A stretch of 64,000 nt of DNA from Glandiceps talaboti (lineage: Eukaryota > Hemichordata > Enteropneusta > Spengelidae): the NCBI RefSeq assembly GCF_964340395.1, contig NC_135561.1, positions 4,760,001 to 4,824,000 on the forward strand. The letters are read 5' to 3'. The notes beneath the pieces are model-generated. The model did not search any database, was not told the origin of the DNA, and was given only the letters and a program-made list of their open reading frames with translations. This document shows, one piece after another, positions 21,962 to 32,998 of this stretch; within the stretch, counting starts at the first letter, position 1; each line of letters starts with the position of its first letter. The translations under genes and the position numbers were made by a program.

Positions 21962-23561
21962 TGTTACCCTTGCTTTATTTCGATGTGGTTCACGGGCTAG
22001 CTGTATAGGAGCAAACTCCACAAGGGCAATCAACAATTTCGTTCGTGTGAGTTGGGTCGTGAATTTGTGGTAAAATGCGGTCGCGTTGAGGGTAGGGGTA
22101 TACCAAGACGAGTGTATCGACTGGACAAATGACACTGACACATGCAGTAAAGTGAAAGGATGAAATCTAATTAACAACAACCCTATCAACATTCAAATGT
22201 ACCGGTACAGTAATAGTTTCAACTTGCAATCTTGTTATCAAAAAGTTACAATTTCGTTATCAAAAACTTACAATTTCGTTATCAAATGTGCTCACTTATG
22301 TACTAGTATTCAATGTCTTAATATCATAGAAATAAAAGGTATCGATTCAAAAAAAAACCTGTTACACAAATCAGATCAGTGGGTCCAAGGTGTTCATTCA
22401 TACAGTTGTGTCCGTTGCAGTAATCCCTCGTAAATCCTCTATAGCAATGTTAGTAACAGTTAACACAGTAACGCGAGGAAAACTGGCGTAGCTTCACCTG
22501 CATAAAGTCACTCCTGGGGTCATTCGAAAGGTCATAAACAAAAGTGACAAACAACGTCGACTTCTACCGATGAGGGCGTTGGTCAGACTAACAACATTAA
22601 TGATATCAGCGACGTCGATTTGCTTGCAAAAATCCAACGGAAGAGTTCTGAATATCAATGAGAATAATTATCACAGAGTCCGCAATTATTCTGTATTGAT
22701 TTATAAAGCATCGATCGTCTCAGTTAGTGTTTCATAGAAATAAAATAGGAATAAACGATAACACAGACATCAGTCGTGATTCGCTATATATGAGTTCAAC
22801 CTGGCAAATCCGCTCGTCGATAGTAATCAAAAGTTCAATACAGAGTTATGAATGGCCGTAACTTTATCAAATCCAGTCCGATTTCCATGCGACTTGCATT
22901 AATCGAATCGTACTTACATCAGCTTTCCAAACGTGAAGCATCAGCGTTCAGAAATCAGTGCGAGTGTCCTTAATCGTCGATCTCGGCAATCGTCGTATCA
23001 GAAATGCAGTCGACTTCTGCTATCATGCACGCTTCGTTCAGGTACAGCAAACCTGACATTCGAAATTGTCCAGGAAAAACTTCCTCGCTCGTCAGGGTTT
23101 CGCAAATACCAGCTCAAATAATGTCAGTAGATATCCAGCTCCCTTCGTGTCCCTGTTAAATACGATTTCATTACACGATTCTGCAGATAGTTTGGATTTC
23201 GTGGAGAGTTCAACTCCCATCAATTCAACCGGACAACGGCCATCTTAGAAGTTTTTTATTCCAGGGTCCTCATCACCGTGTTACATCCGCCGGACCTTTG
23301 GCAAGATATACACACGACTACCTCGACTGAAACGATTTAAACTTGTGAGCAATAAAAAAAACAATAAGTAACAATAAAAGACCTTCTGTATAGAAATTCA
23401 CATTACCTGAGGTTCAATGTCACATAAAAATACGATCAAAACTTGGGGATTACTTTAATTGCGTAATCAGAATAAAACAAAAGTTAGTACATAGAACCGC
23501 AATCAAATATACGTTGGGTTATTCCAATATGTCTTAAGGGGGTACAAATCCCATGGTATCA
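21962..23561 (-). repeat. 3' LTR of the Gypsy element
   Basis: 1600 bp, a direct copy of 30715-32316. The short open frames inside it are repeated at identical offsets in the other LTR and carry no recognisable domain. Next to it, at 23562-23575, a purine-rich minus-strand tract (GGGGGAGTG) is the likely polypurine primer. Confidence 0.95.
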
Positions 23562-24130
23562 CACTCCCCCAAGTCAGCATAGAGACAGTTTACCATATGC
23601 TTACTTCAAGATATTTTTTTTAAAGTGAAATAAATGATCGAACATTGGAAATCAAAACAAGTCCAGAAAATGTCGACGAGATACAGAACACAAACATAAG
23701 CACAAACTTTAACGAGACTCAACATCGAAACGTTCTCGTTGGCAAAGGCATGATACCTAAAAAACGAGAAACTCAAGTCATCCTCAGATGCACGTTCGAC
23801 GAAACACCATTTTCATGTCATAGCAGTAGGGTAGAGTCTCGATCCATAAACCTGCAAGAGTAATCAGAAAAGATAAGTGCGCAGAGGCCGCAGGGCAACG
23901 CATGACGCGCAGGACCCAAAGGCACGGCTAAACCAAATCGCAAATCTGCAAAGGCGCACGAAGCATTCCTAAATACGCACCCTCACTTACCTTTCATCAA
24001 TCGCTGCTGGTACTCAAGACCAACTTACCTGAAACATCATCGATGGCATCAGCATACACATACGAGATATAGTTAAAGGATAACTATGCTAATCCACTCT
24101 ATACACACATTCATCAACATTCCTACATAC
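23562..24130 (-). other. Gypsy 3' untranslated segment
   Basis: Between the Gag-Pol stop and the 3' LTR. No domain is visible. The short plus-strand frame at 23645-23863 has no recognisable content. Confidence 0.6.
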
Positions 24131-27100
24131 CTACCCGTACATTCCATTGGCCATGATTTCAAGTATTTTCATTGTTATGTCGTGGTTCCTGTTGTTCAAT
24201 GCAGTCAGTCTTCCTTGAGAAACTTCATGATTATTCCTCGGTGAATCGAAAGATGACCTCTTTCCACTACTAGGATTCTTTGAATTGCATTTATCACCTT
24301 TGCCTTGCTTGATCAGTCGCGAACACCAACCGTAGTACCTAGGCGGTCTCCTAGTTCTAGTTGATCGACGCAGAGGGCGGACCTCTGTTTCTCCTTCCTC
24401 CACCGACGATTCCTCATCAGCATCTGAACAATCACCATGGGTATTAGTTCGTTCACTACAAGTGGTCTCTACTTGTTCCTCCCCCATAGTTTCATTTCCG
24501 GTTTCTATGGTTCCTTTATCCGTTGACGCATCCATGACATTCTCAACTACATCACTTGACTGAATTGTCTGCGGTGCCACATTGGCTTCTTCAGCAATTC
24601 CATCAGACTCGTCGTCAGATGATATGCCCATACTATCTTCATGCATGCTCGTTGCAGGGCCATCAGTGCCTCGCACATGGTCTGAAGAATCACTCACAAC
24701 AATCGTGCTTCGTTCAGGGGAATCTTGCCCAATAACCACACACTCGTTTGGGTCACTTCTGTCCATGGATTCATCCGTAGCTTCATTCATACCTTCTAAG
24801 CACACAGGTCTACCACTCCTAGGCTTAAAGGGTGGCGATTCAGGGTTCAACACACAGTCTTGTTCACTTTGTGTAGATGAACTTCCTTCCACTTCAGTAT
24901 TTTCCGGGATAACCTTATCCTGGGGACGTTCATTCATCTCGTCTTCGGTATAACTCGACAATGGTCGATCACAGCAAGGTTTCAACAGATTCCTGTGAAC
25001 TGTCTGTGTTTTCAAAGTTTTCGTTGAGCGTATAACATACACTGGCAGATCAGGGTTTAGTCGTCTTACAACAAGATACGGAGCCTCCTCCCACCGATCG
25101 GCAATTTTATGTTGACCTCGTACATTTACATTCCTGCGTAATACTCGATCACCTTCTTTTAGCATTACTTCACGAACCCTCAGATCATATCGTCCTTTAC
25201 TCGCACGGGCTGACTTCTCTGCAGACCTTTTCGCAATCTGAAATACCATGTCCATCCTGGATCTCAAATCAGCAATATATTTTGACGGCGTCGTAGGATC
25301 CCTATTTTCCGGTGATGTTCCAAATCGTACATCCAAAGCTATCTTTGCCTGTCTTCCGAACAGTAGGTGGTAAGGTGTGAAACCTGTTGTGTCATGAACC
25401 GTGCAGTTGTACGCATGTACCAATGGCTTCACATAATCCTTCCATTTGGCCTTCTGTTCATTCTCGAGTGTACCCATCATATTAAGGAGCGTACGATTGA
25501 ATCTCTCAGTCTGCGCATTCCCTTGGGGATGATAGGGCGTGGTACGTGACTTTTTGATGTTCAGCAATAGACACAACTCCCGTATTACTTGCGACTCAAA
25601 GTTCCGACCTTGATCGGAGTGAAGTCGTTCCGGGCATCCATATGGTAGCATAAAGTCTTCCCATAGGTGCTTAGCTGTCGTTTTAGCCGTCTGGTTGCGC
25701 GTGGGAATCGCTACGGCAAACTTCGAGAAATGATCAGTAATCACCAGTAGGTTCCTGATCCCTCCTTTACATTCTTCAAGGCTCAAAAAGTCCATACAGA
25801 CGAGTTCTAGTGGTTGTGAAGTTTCAATACTCACCATCGGAGCTCGTGTCTTCAGTCCTGCGTCGTCCTTCCTTCGAGTACACCTCTTACACGTACGAAT
25901 ATACTTCTTTACATCGGCTGACATCAGGGGCCAATAAAACCTAGCTCTCAATAAATCAATTGCTCGGTCCTGTCCCAGGTGTCCACAGTCATCATGCACT
26001 CCTTTCATGGCTTCCTGATGAAATTCGTGTGGCAGCACCAACTGGTAGTAGACTTCTCCACTGGATGACGTCCTTGCTCTATGTAAAACGTCATCGCGGA
26101 AGCAGAACTTACTCCAATCTCTCAGTGCTAATCTTACTTCTTGTGATTCCTTTGCTCGTTGTTTCCTTGTCATCTTATCTTTACTGTCGTCCTTCGCATG
26201 GACCAAGGTCCTTACACGTTGTATAGTCGGGTCTCTGTCCTGTAACTTTGCCCATTGGCTTGACGTAATTGTAGGCAATGTCACCTCTCCTGGCATCTCC
26301 GGTGGTTCAGCCATTTCCTTTGGTATCGCTCGTACTGAGGCAGCTAAGGCTTCAACCCATGGTGTATCTTCATCACCATCAGTCAGAAGTGGCTCCCCCA
26401 CTGCCTGCACTTCATCAGGAGTCATCACTACAGTTTTCAGGAAACGTTTTTCTGACTCATCAAATCCTCGAGCCTTGCTACTTGGTCGTCGTGATAGCCC
26501 ATCCGCATCACCATTCCTTAAGCCGGGTCGATAGTGAATCTTCAATTTGTACTGAGACAAAGCATTCCACCATCGCTGTCCTGTTGCATCCAATTTTGCA
26601 GTACTCGCTATGTACGTTAGTGGGTTATTGTCGGTCAACACTGTGACATCATTGCCAAAGCAGTAGTCACGAAACTTTTCCGTAACGGACCATTTCAAGG
26701 CAAGAAATTCCAGTTTGTGAGCCGGATAGTTCTTCTCGCTAGCAGTCAAACTCCTACTCGCATATGCGACTGGTCGCAATCGTTCCTGTCCATCTGTATC
26801 TCTGACAGTTTGGTACAAAGCAGCCCCTAGTCCCATCAGGCTTGCGTCCGTGTGAAGCTCGAAAGGTTGCGTATATTCTGCATAGGCCAAAACTGGAGCT
26901 GAAGTAAGCTTGTCTATAATCAGCTCAAAAGCGTTCTGGCACTCGTCTGTCCATTCATATGGGGGTGGTCGTTTTCTTTCTCCCCCATTCTTGCGTTTTG
27001 TTGGATGCCCTGCTGTCAAAGCGTGCAACGGTCGAGCAATCGATGAGTATCCTTGCACAAATCTACGGTAATACCCCGCAAATCCTAAGAATGTTCTCAG

Positions 27101-30100
27101 TTCCTTAACGTTGGTGGGGACTGGCCACGTCCTCAATGCCTCAGTCTTGCCGGGGTCGGTCTCAACTCCATTCGAAGATACAACATGTCCCAAGTAGTTT
27201 ATCTTCTCGCGAAAAAGCTGACACTTGGTATGCTTAATCTTTAGGTCAAATTCTCTAAGCCGTTTGAGAACCTTATCAACTCGGTCTAGATGTTCCTCAA
27301 ACGTGTCTGAAAAAATTATCACATCATCCATGTAGACCATGCAAATCCTCATGTTATAATCTCCTAAACATTGCTCCACGACACGCTGACATGTAGCACC
27401 AGCATTCATGAGTCCGAAGGGCATTGCAACGAATTCGTAAAAACCAAAGGGGGTTGCAAATGCAGTCTTCGGGATGTCCTTCTCCGCCATCGCTATTTGC
27501 CAAAATCCACTCTTTAAGTCAATTGATGTAAACCATTTTGCACCGCTCAACACATCCAGTCCTTCCTCAATACGAGGTAGGGCGTACGCATCGGGAGTCG
27601 TCTGTGCGTTTAAACGTCTATAATCTACACATATTCGAGTAGTTCCATCCTTTTTCGCTACAAGGACAAGAGGAGAAGACCAGGGACTTTTAGACTGTCT
27701 TATCACTCCGTTGTCCAACATTCCTCTTAACTGTGCTCGGATCTCCTCATACAAGGCTGGTGGTATCCGGCGATAGGGTTGTTTGACTGGACGTTCATCC
27801 CTCAAGTTGATCTCATGTTTGTGGATTGTACATCTCCCTAAGTCATTGTCGCTGGTCGAAAATGATCCAATGTTACGTTCCAGCACCTCTCGTATTTTGT
27901 TCACCTGACCTTCATTGGCTGGCGAATCAGTCATGTCAAAGGATAATCCTCTAACATTCACCTCTCTCACTTTCAATGGTTCATCTCGAGTTTCATTGTC
28001 TTTAGGGGTCTTTCGTGGCTGTACTTCTATACCTCGTACTGCCTTCACCGTAGCAACAACTTGCCTTGGCTTAATGACGACAGGTTTGTCTGTTTCGTTC
28101 TTTATTACCACAGGCACCGCCGTTGAGCGCCTCCTACACTCAGCAACCGTCACCATTGGGTTCAGAGTCCACCCTTTGTGTTCACTCCAGTCGTCATCAT
28201 CACCTAACAATACTTCATGTCTCTCTCCTTTGGGACCAGCCTTCATGCTTCCTGGAATGGTATGTGCAGTATGTGGCTTCAATGTCACCCGTTCGCTAAC
28301 TGCCGCTCGCACCACTCCCATGTTTCCATTTGGTCCATAGAACTGTTCACGAGCACGTAGAGTAGTAATGGCTCTTCTCGCTACTGGTTTCATCCTGCTC
28401 ATTGTATTACCATCGTCGTTCAACGTCTTTATGGTCATATAATGGTTCAACCAGTTTGTCCCTGCCAACAACGGCACTCGATTGTTATACTCAGTTCCTT
28501 TCACCACCAATGCCAATAGCCTGAAAATGGTTGCATCGTTGAAGACATGAATAGGGAAGCCAACTTCAACCTCTATTACACCAATGTACTCCAAAACATC
28601 ATCAGTCACCCCCGCAATCTCAAGAACTTCGTCTAATGGGGTAAATGGTACATCGGATAAGTATCGACAATAGTAATCCTCGCTGATCATGGTAACCTGC
28701 GATCCAGTGTCCAGTTGAGCCAAACATTTGTTTCCGTTCACTAAAGCATACTGCTCATTCAACGGACCAACAACCCGTCCATCAATGGGTCTTGATTTTC
28801 CGTTTCTTCGCTGGTTCTTTTCATGTCGTCGTCTACCTGTCATGCGCTGAGCTTTGACAGATGCATGTTTTCTTTTCGGGCATTTCGCTGATGTGTGTCC
28901 TTCTTCTTTACATTTACCGCATGGCTGCTTACAATCACGTGACATGTGACCTTCACCATTGCAGTTGTAGCAAGCGAATGACTTACCTTCACTCTTGTTT
29001 CCGTTTCGTTCATCACAGTGATTTGGCGCTCCACGTCTTGGGTTTGCCTCCTGGGGAATCTGTGCGGCAATATCAAATGGTCGAGGCATGCCATGTGGCG
29101 GAACCATCATCGCTGCACGAGCATTCCTGATCTCTTCCATTCCAGCGGCATGTTCTTTTCGTTGTTGTTCCATAACCAGCTTCACCTGTTCCTGCTGTAA
29201 TTGCATCGCTTTTAACATCGCTGTCATTTTAGTGTACACTTCATCAGTCTCATGATCTCTGGGCTTTCTTTTCTTTGAGCGCTCACCATTGTCATCGGTA
29301 TCAGAATCAGACATTTCCTGAAGCTGCTTTACAGCTGTATGTCCTCTCGTCGTCTTTCGTCTATCTTCCACCTTCTCTCTCATTTTAGGGCTACGAGTTC
29401 CCTGTACTTCTTGTTCAGCTACACGGATAATCCGTAGTAACTCATCAAAATTCTTAGCATTCTCATATCTGTGCCTCGCGATGTCTTTCACTCGTGAGTC
29501 CGTGAGTCCTTCCCACAAAGTGGTGCGCAAAATTGAATCCATTTCGGTTTCAAGGACACCCCCACGATCATATATACGCCGGAGGTTTATCTCCACACGG
29601 CACGCAAACGACGCTGCCGTTTCATCCTTTTGATAGTCGTTATACAGTTGACGCTTCAACGTAGCCGTAGATACAACTACCCCATATACAGTTTCCAGCT
29701 TATTCAATATCTTTTCGATAGATGGGTCAATTCCTAATCCTAGAATAATCTCACTTGCTTCACCGCGTATGGATTTCCGTATGGCCTGCTGCAGTACCCG
29801 ATTGCTGTGAATACCACTCTGTCTCATACTCTGAACCTCTCTCAACCAAGACTCATACGATATACTATCCCTACCTTTATAATCACCCGTAAAGGTCGGT
29901 ACCCTTGGCGCCGTATTCACCACTTCGGCCAAAGCTCGATGAGTCAACTCCTCATATTCAAGTCGTTCCTTCATTCTCTTACCGTTTCGCTGTAACAAAT
30001 CCTCAAATTCAATATCTTCATTGTGTCTGCGCTCGCGCTCGTGAAGAGATTTAAGTTCGTGTTCTAATTCGGCTATCCGCTCGCGCTCGCTGCCAAATTG

Positions 30101-30403
30101 CAGTGCACTTTCATTCAAACCATAACCTTTCGTAGGTAGCGATCGCACCGATTTTGGAGTATATATGCCTCGGCCGCCTCCTCGCTTTGGTATAGTCCCA
30201 TGAGATAGCCTAGACACGCCCCCTCCCCCAATGGGTGTCATACCCACTGACTCATGTTTAGTGGCCTTAGCCCCTTTAATACTATCAGTAGTTTCATGTT
30301 CGCTGTGCCATGGGTCGGGATTGGGGACCCCCTTCGCTGTCATACTCACCTCACTGTCTTCCTCTGTCTTCACTCTACCGTCACTACCTTGCGCATCTGC
30401 CAT
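24131..30403 (-). CDS. Gypsy Gag-Pol polyprotein, single open frame
   Basis: One uninterrupted frame of 2090 residues. The N-terminal third is Gag-like, ending in two CCHC zinc knuckles (about residues 478-509). An aspartic protease with DTGS follows (D near 565). Next come a reverse transcriptase with YMDD (about 1024) and RNase H with HTDAS (about 1184). The integrase has an HHCC zinc finger (about 1470-1510) and a DDE core whose first Asp is near 1538, with HSDQGRNF and PYHPQGNAQTERFN beyond. A C-terminal region follows, with a basic RRSTRTRRPPRYYG patch. Gag and Pol share one frame, with no frameshift or stop between them. The element provides its own copying and integration enzymes. All catalytic motifs I looked for are present. 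Confidence 0.93.
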   Translation of the reverse strand: MADAQGSDGRVKTEEDSEVSMTAKGVPNPDPWHSEHETTDSIKGAKATKHESVGMTPIGGGGVSRLSHGTIPKRGGGRGIYTPKSVRSLPTKGYGLNESALQFGSERERIAELEHELKSLHERERRHNEDIEFEDLLQRNGKRMKERLEYEELTHRALAEVVNTAPRVPTFTGDYKGRDSISYESWLREVQSMRQSGIHSNRVLQQAIRKSIRGEASEIILGLGIDPSIEKILNKLETVYGVVVSTATLKRQLYNDYQKDETAASFACRVEINLRRIYDRGGVLETEMDSILRTTLWEGLTDSRVKDIARHRYENAKNFDELLRIIRVAEQEVQGTRSPKMREKVEDRRKTTRGHTAVKQLQEMSDSDTDDNGERSKKRKPRDHETDEVYTKMTAMLKAMQLQQEQVKLVMEQQRKEHAAGMEEIRNARAAMMVPPHGMPRPFDIAAQIPQEANPRRGAPNHCDERNGNKSEGKSFACYNCNGEGHMSRDCKQPCGKCKEEGHTSAKCPKRKHASVKAQRMTGRRRHEKNQRRNGKSRPIDGRVVGPLNEQYALVNGNKCLAQLDTGSQVTMISEDYYCRYLSDVPFTPLDEVLEIAGVTDDVLEYIGVIEVEVGFPIHVFNDATIFRLLALVVKGTEYNNRVPLLAGTNWLNHYMTIKTLNDDGNTMSRMKPVARRAITTLRAREQFYGPNGNMGVVRAAVSERVTLKPHTAHTIPGSMKAGPKGERHEVLLGDDDDWSEHKGWTLNPMVTVAECRRRSTAVPVVIKNETDKPVVIKPRQVVATVKAVRGIEVQPRKTPKDNETRDEPLKVREVNVRGLSFDMTDSPANEGQVNKIREVLERNIGSFSTSDNDLGRCTIHKHEINLRDERPVKQPYRRIPPALYEEIRAQLRGMLDNGVIRQSKSPWSSPLVLVAKKDGTTRICVDYRRLNAQTTPDAYALPRIEEGLDVLSGAKWFTSIDLKSGFWQIAMAEKDIPKTAFATPFGFYEFVAMPFGLMNAGATCQRVVEQCLGDYNMRICMVYMDDVIIFSDTFEEHLDRVDKVLKRLREFDLKIKHTKCQLFREKINYLGHVVSSNGVETDPGKTEALRTWPVPTNVKELRTFLGFAGYYRRFVQGYSSIARPLHALTAGHPTKRKNGGERKRPPPYEWTDECQNAFELIIDKLTSAPVLAYAEYTQPFELHTDASLMGLGAALYQTVRDTDGQERLRPVAYASRSLTASEKNYPAHKLEFLALKWSVTEKFRDYCFGNDVTVLTDNNPLTYIASTAKLDATGQRWWNALSQYKLKIHYRPGLRNGDADGLSRRPSSKARGFDESEKRFLKTVVMTPDEVQAVGEPLLTDGDEDTPWVEALAASVRAIPKEMAEPPEMPGEVTLPTITSSQWAKLQDRDPTIQRVRTLVHAKDDSKDKMTRKQRAKESQEVRLALRDWSKFCFRDDVLHRARTSSSGEVYYQLVLPHEFHQEAMKGVHDDCGHLGQDRAIDLLRARFYWPLMSADVKKYIRTCKRCTRRKDDAGLKTRAPMVSIETSQPLELVCMDFLSLEECKGGIRNLLVITDHFSKFAVAIPTRNQTAKTTAKHLWEDFMLPYGCPERLHSDQGRNFESQVIRELCLLLNIKKSRTTPYHPQGNAQTERFNRTLLNMMGTLENEQKAKWKDYVKPLVHAYNCTVHDTTGFTPYHLLFGRQAKIALDVRFGTSPENRDPTTPSKYIADLRSRMDMVFQIAKRSAEKSARASKGRYDLRVREVMLKEGDRVLRRNVNVRGQHKIADRWEEAPYLVVRRLNPDLPVYVIRSTKTLKTQTVHRNLLKPCCDRPLSSYTEDEMNERPQDKVIPENTEVEGSSSTQSEQDCVLNPESPPFKPRSGRPVCLEGMNEATDESMDRSDPNECVVIGQDSPERSTIVVSDSSDHVRGTDGPATSMHEDSMGISSDDESDGIAEEANVAPQTIQSSDVVENVMDASTDKGTIETGNETMGEEQVETTCSERTNTHGDCSDADEESSVEEGETEVRPLRRSTRTRRPPRYYGWCSRLIKQGKGDKCNSKNPSSGKRSSFDSPRNNHEVSQGRLTALNNRNHDITMKILEIMANGMYG

Positions 30404-30714
30404 GTTCCTAAATCAAAGGTGATCTGTCGATAACTTGAGTTCACAATAACACTTAAAGATATAATTGAAAACTGCAAATGGTCGTGTTCCGTAAATCGGA
30501 GACCTTGGTACCTGTCATTAATTTCCTGCTCAATCAAAAAGTGTATCACCTGTCCAACCCTGCTCGTCTTTAGTTTTCAACCGCAAAGACCAAACCTCAG
30601 TGGGCTGAATCAAAATGTCGTCCCTCCCTGTGGCCAATTTGTACAAAACAGTAAAAATGACAAAACTCCACTGGGAAAACCTTACAATCCAGCCCCACGT
30701 TGCTGGGCGCCAGA
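30404..30714 (-). other. Gypsy leader with primer binding site
   Basis: Between the 5' LTR and the Gag-Pol start. On the minus strand, two bases after the LTR, the sequence TGGCGCCCAGCAACG (plus positions about 30698-30712) begins with TGG, as a site pairing with the CCA end of a tRNA would. I cannot name the tRNA. Confidence 0.75.
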
Positions 30715-32316
30715 TGTTACCCTTGCTTTATTTCGATGTGGTTCACGGGCTAGCTGTATAGGAGCAAACTCCACAAGGGCAATCAACAATTTCGTTCGTG
30801 TGAGTTGGGTCGTGAATTTGTGGTAAAATGCGGTCGCGTTGAGGGTAGGGGTATACCAAGACGAGTGTATCGACTGGACAAATGACACTGACACATGCAG
30901 TAAAGTGAAAGGATGAAATCTAATTAACAACAACCCTATCAACATTCAAATGTACCGGTACAGTAATAGTTTCAACTTGCAATCTTGTTATCAAAAAGTT
31001 ACAATTTCGTTATCAAAAACTTACAATTTCGTTATCAAATGTGCTCACTTATGTACTAGTATTCAATGTCTTAATATCATAGAAATAAAAGGTATCGATT
31101 CAAAAAAAAACCTGTTACACAAATCAGATCAGTGGGTCCAAGGTGTTCATTCATACAGTTGTGTCCGTTGCAGTAATCCCTCGTAAATCCTCTATAGCAA
31201 TGTTAGTAACAGTTAACACAGTAACGCGAGGAAAACTGGCGTAGCTTCACCTGCATAAAGTCACTCCTGGGGTCATTCGAAAGGTCATAAACAAAAGTGA
31301 CAAACAACGTCGACTTCTACCGATGAGGGCGTTGGTCAGACTAACAACATTAATGATATCAGCGACGTCGATTTGCTTGCAAAAATCCAACGGAAGAGTT
31401 CTGAATATCAATGAGAATAATTATCACAGAGTCCGCAATTATTCTGTATTGATTTATAAAGCATCGATCGTCTCAGTTAGTGTTTCATAGAAATAAAATA
31501 GGAATAAACGATAACACAGACATCAGTCGTGATTCGCTATATATGAGTTCAACCTGGCAAATCCGCTCGTCGATAGTAATCAAAAGTTCAATACAGAGTT
31601 ATGAATGGCCGTAACTTTATCAAATCCAGTCCGATTTCCATGCGACTTGCATTAATCGAATCGTACTTACATCAGCTTTCCAAACGTGAAGCATCAGCGT
31701 TCAGAAATCAGTGCGAGTGTCCTTAATCGTCGATCTCGGCAATCGTCGTATCAGAAATGCAGTCGACTTCTGCTATCATGCACGCTTCGTTCAGGTACAG
31801 CAAACCTGACATTCGAAATTGTCCAGGAAAAACTTCCTCGCTCGTCAGGGTTTCGCAAATACCAGCTCAAATAATGTCAGTAGATATCCAGCTCCCTTCG
31901 TGTCCCTGTTAAATACGATTTCATTACACGATTCTGCAGATAGTTTGGATTTCGTGGAGAGTTCAACTCCCATCAATTCAACCGGACAACGGCCATCTTA
32001 GAAGTTTTTTATTCCAGGGTCCTCATCACCGTGTTACATCCGCCGGACCTTTGGCAAGATATACACACGACTACCTCGACTGAAACGATTTAAACTTGTG
32101 AGCAATAAAAAAAAACCAATAAGTAACAATAAAAGACCTTCTGTATAGAAATTCACATTACCTGAGGTTCAATGTCACATAAAAATACGATCAAAACTTG
32201 GGGATTACTTTAATTGCGTAATCAGAATAAAACAAAAGTTAGTACATAGAACCGCAATCAAATATACGTTGGGTTATTCCAATATGTCTTAAGGGGGTAC
32301 AAATCCCATGGTATCA
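30715..32316 (-). repeat. 5' LTR of the Gypsy element
   Basis: 1602 bp, near-identical to 21962-23561 at a constant offset of 8753. The difference I see is in the A-run near 32108 (AAACCAATAAG against AAACAATAAG). It should carry the element promoter on the minus strand. Confidence 0.95.
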
Positions 32317-32866
32317 TTTGCATAACTTTTTACTGAGCATCTGTCAAATGTGTAGTTAAATCATGATTTTAATTGCATAAACCAAGACATCTCCTCATGC
32401 ATAAACTCCATTCAAGTGTCCACCCCATATTATCAGATGTACGTTTTATTTTTAAGACCTTGGCGTTCACTTTGATCTTCATGATCAAATATCAACATCA
32501 AGCCATTTCTTACATATTATAGACACTTTGTAATATTTATTTGATGCCATCATTTCCTTTTAACCCTTTCATGACTAGAGACGAGTATTTAAATAATATG
32601 GGGACCCAATTTATATGAATATTTTCATAATTACAATAATATTACTTTATTAGGAAGTAACATTTCTTTAATTCCAGTCTAAAATGAAGTTGATATATGC
32701 CAAAAACTTACATAAAACAAGAATTTTGTCCAAACAATTTTTGCGGGAATGTTTTCAGTATTGAAGGGGTTAATTTTACATCATGTCGTCATTGCATGTG
32801 AAATATTTGCGGGGATCTTTGTCTTCCTGGACGACTTGTTTATACTAGTTTGTTGTCAATTTACAG

Positions 32867-32998
32867 CTACACCGCCTTTGCCAACTTGCCCTGGTGCTGG
32901 CCACAGGTGTGAGGTCAGTTTTGACGTGTGTGTGCCCATAGTGTCGGTTTGTAATGCAACGGCAGAATGCAGCGATGGCAGTGACGAATTTGGATGCA
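32867..32998 (+). CDS. Gene 1 exon: LDL-receptor class A domain 6
   Basis: A 44-codon exon, phase 1 at both ends. It encodes a six-cysteine LDLa ending CNATAECSDGSDEFGC. The gene 2 exon at 60572 has nearly the same end (CNGTAECSDNSDEFGC). Acceptor TTTACAG, donor GTAAGT. The 1535-bp intron behind it shows nothing I can name. Confidence 0.85.

Larger units (their letters stand above)
21962..32316 (-). mobile_element. Full-length Gypsy-type LTR retrotransposon
   Basis: The element of 10,355 bp is bounded by two direct LTRs that begin TGTTAC and end GGTATCA on the plus strand. It is flanked by a 4-bp TTTG duplication at 21958-21961 and 32317-32320. It is antisense to gene 1, so the LTR at 30715 is its 5' LTR. 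One long Gag-Pol frame fills the interior. The LTRs differ by only a small indel in an A-run as far as I compared them, so insertion was recent. The whole element is intronic and should be removed by splicing. Confidence 0.93.

Noticed and set aside
22197-23248. Short frames in the LTRs as host genes
   Set aside because: They occur at identical offsets in both LTRs and have no recognisable content.
24582-30422. Several plus-strand frames of 60-141 codons inside the Gypsy element
   Set aside because: They are shadows of the minus-strand Gag-Pol frame and show no domain.
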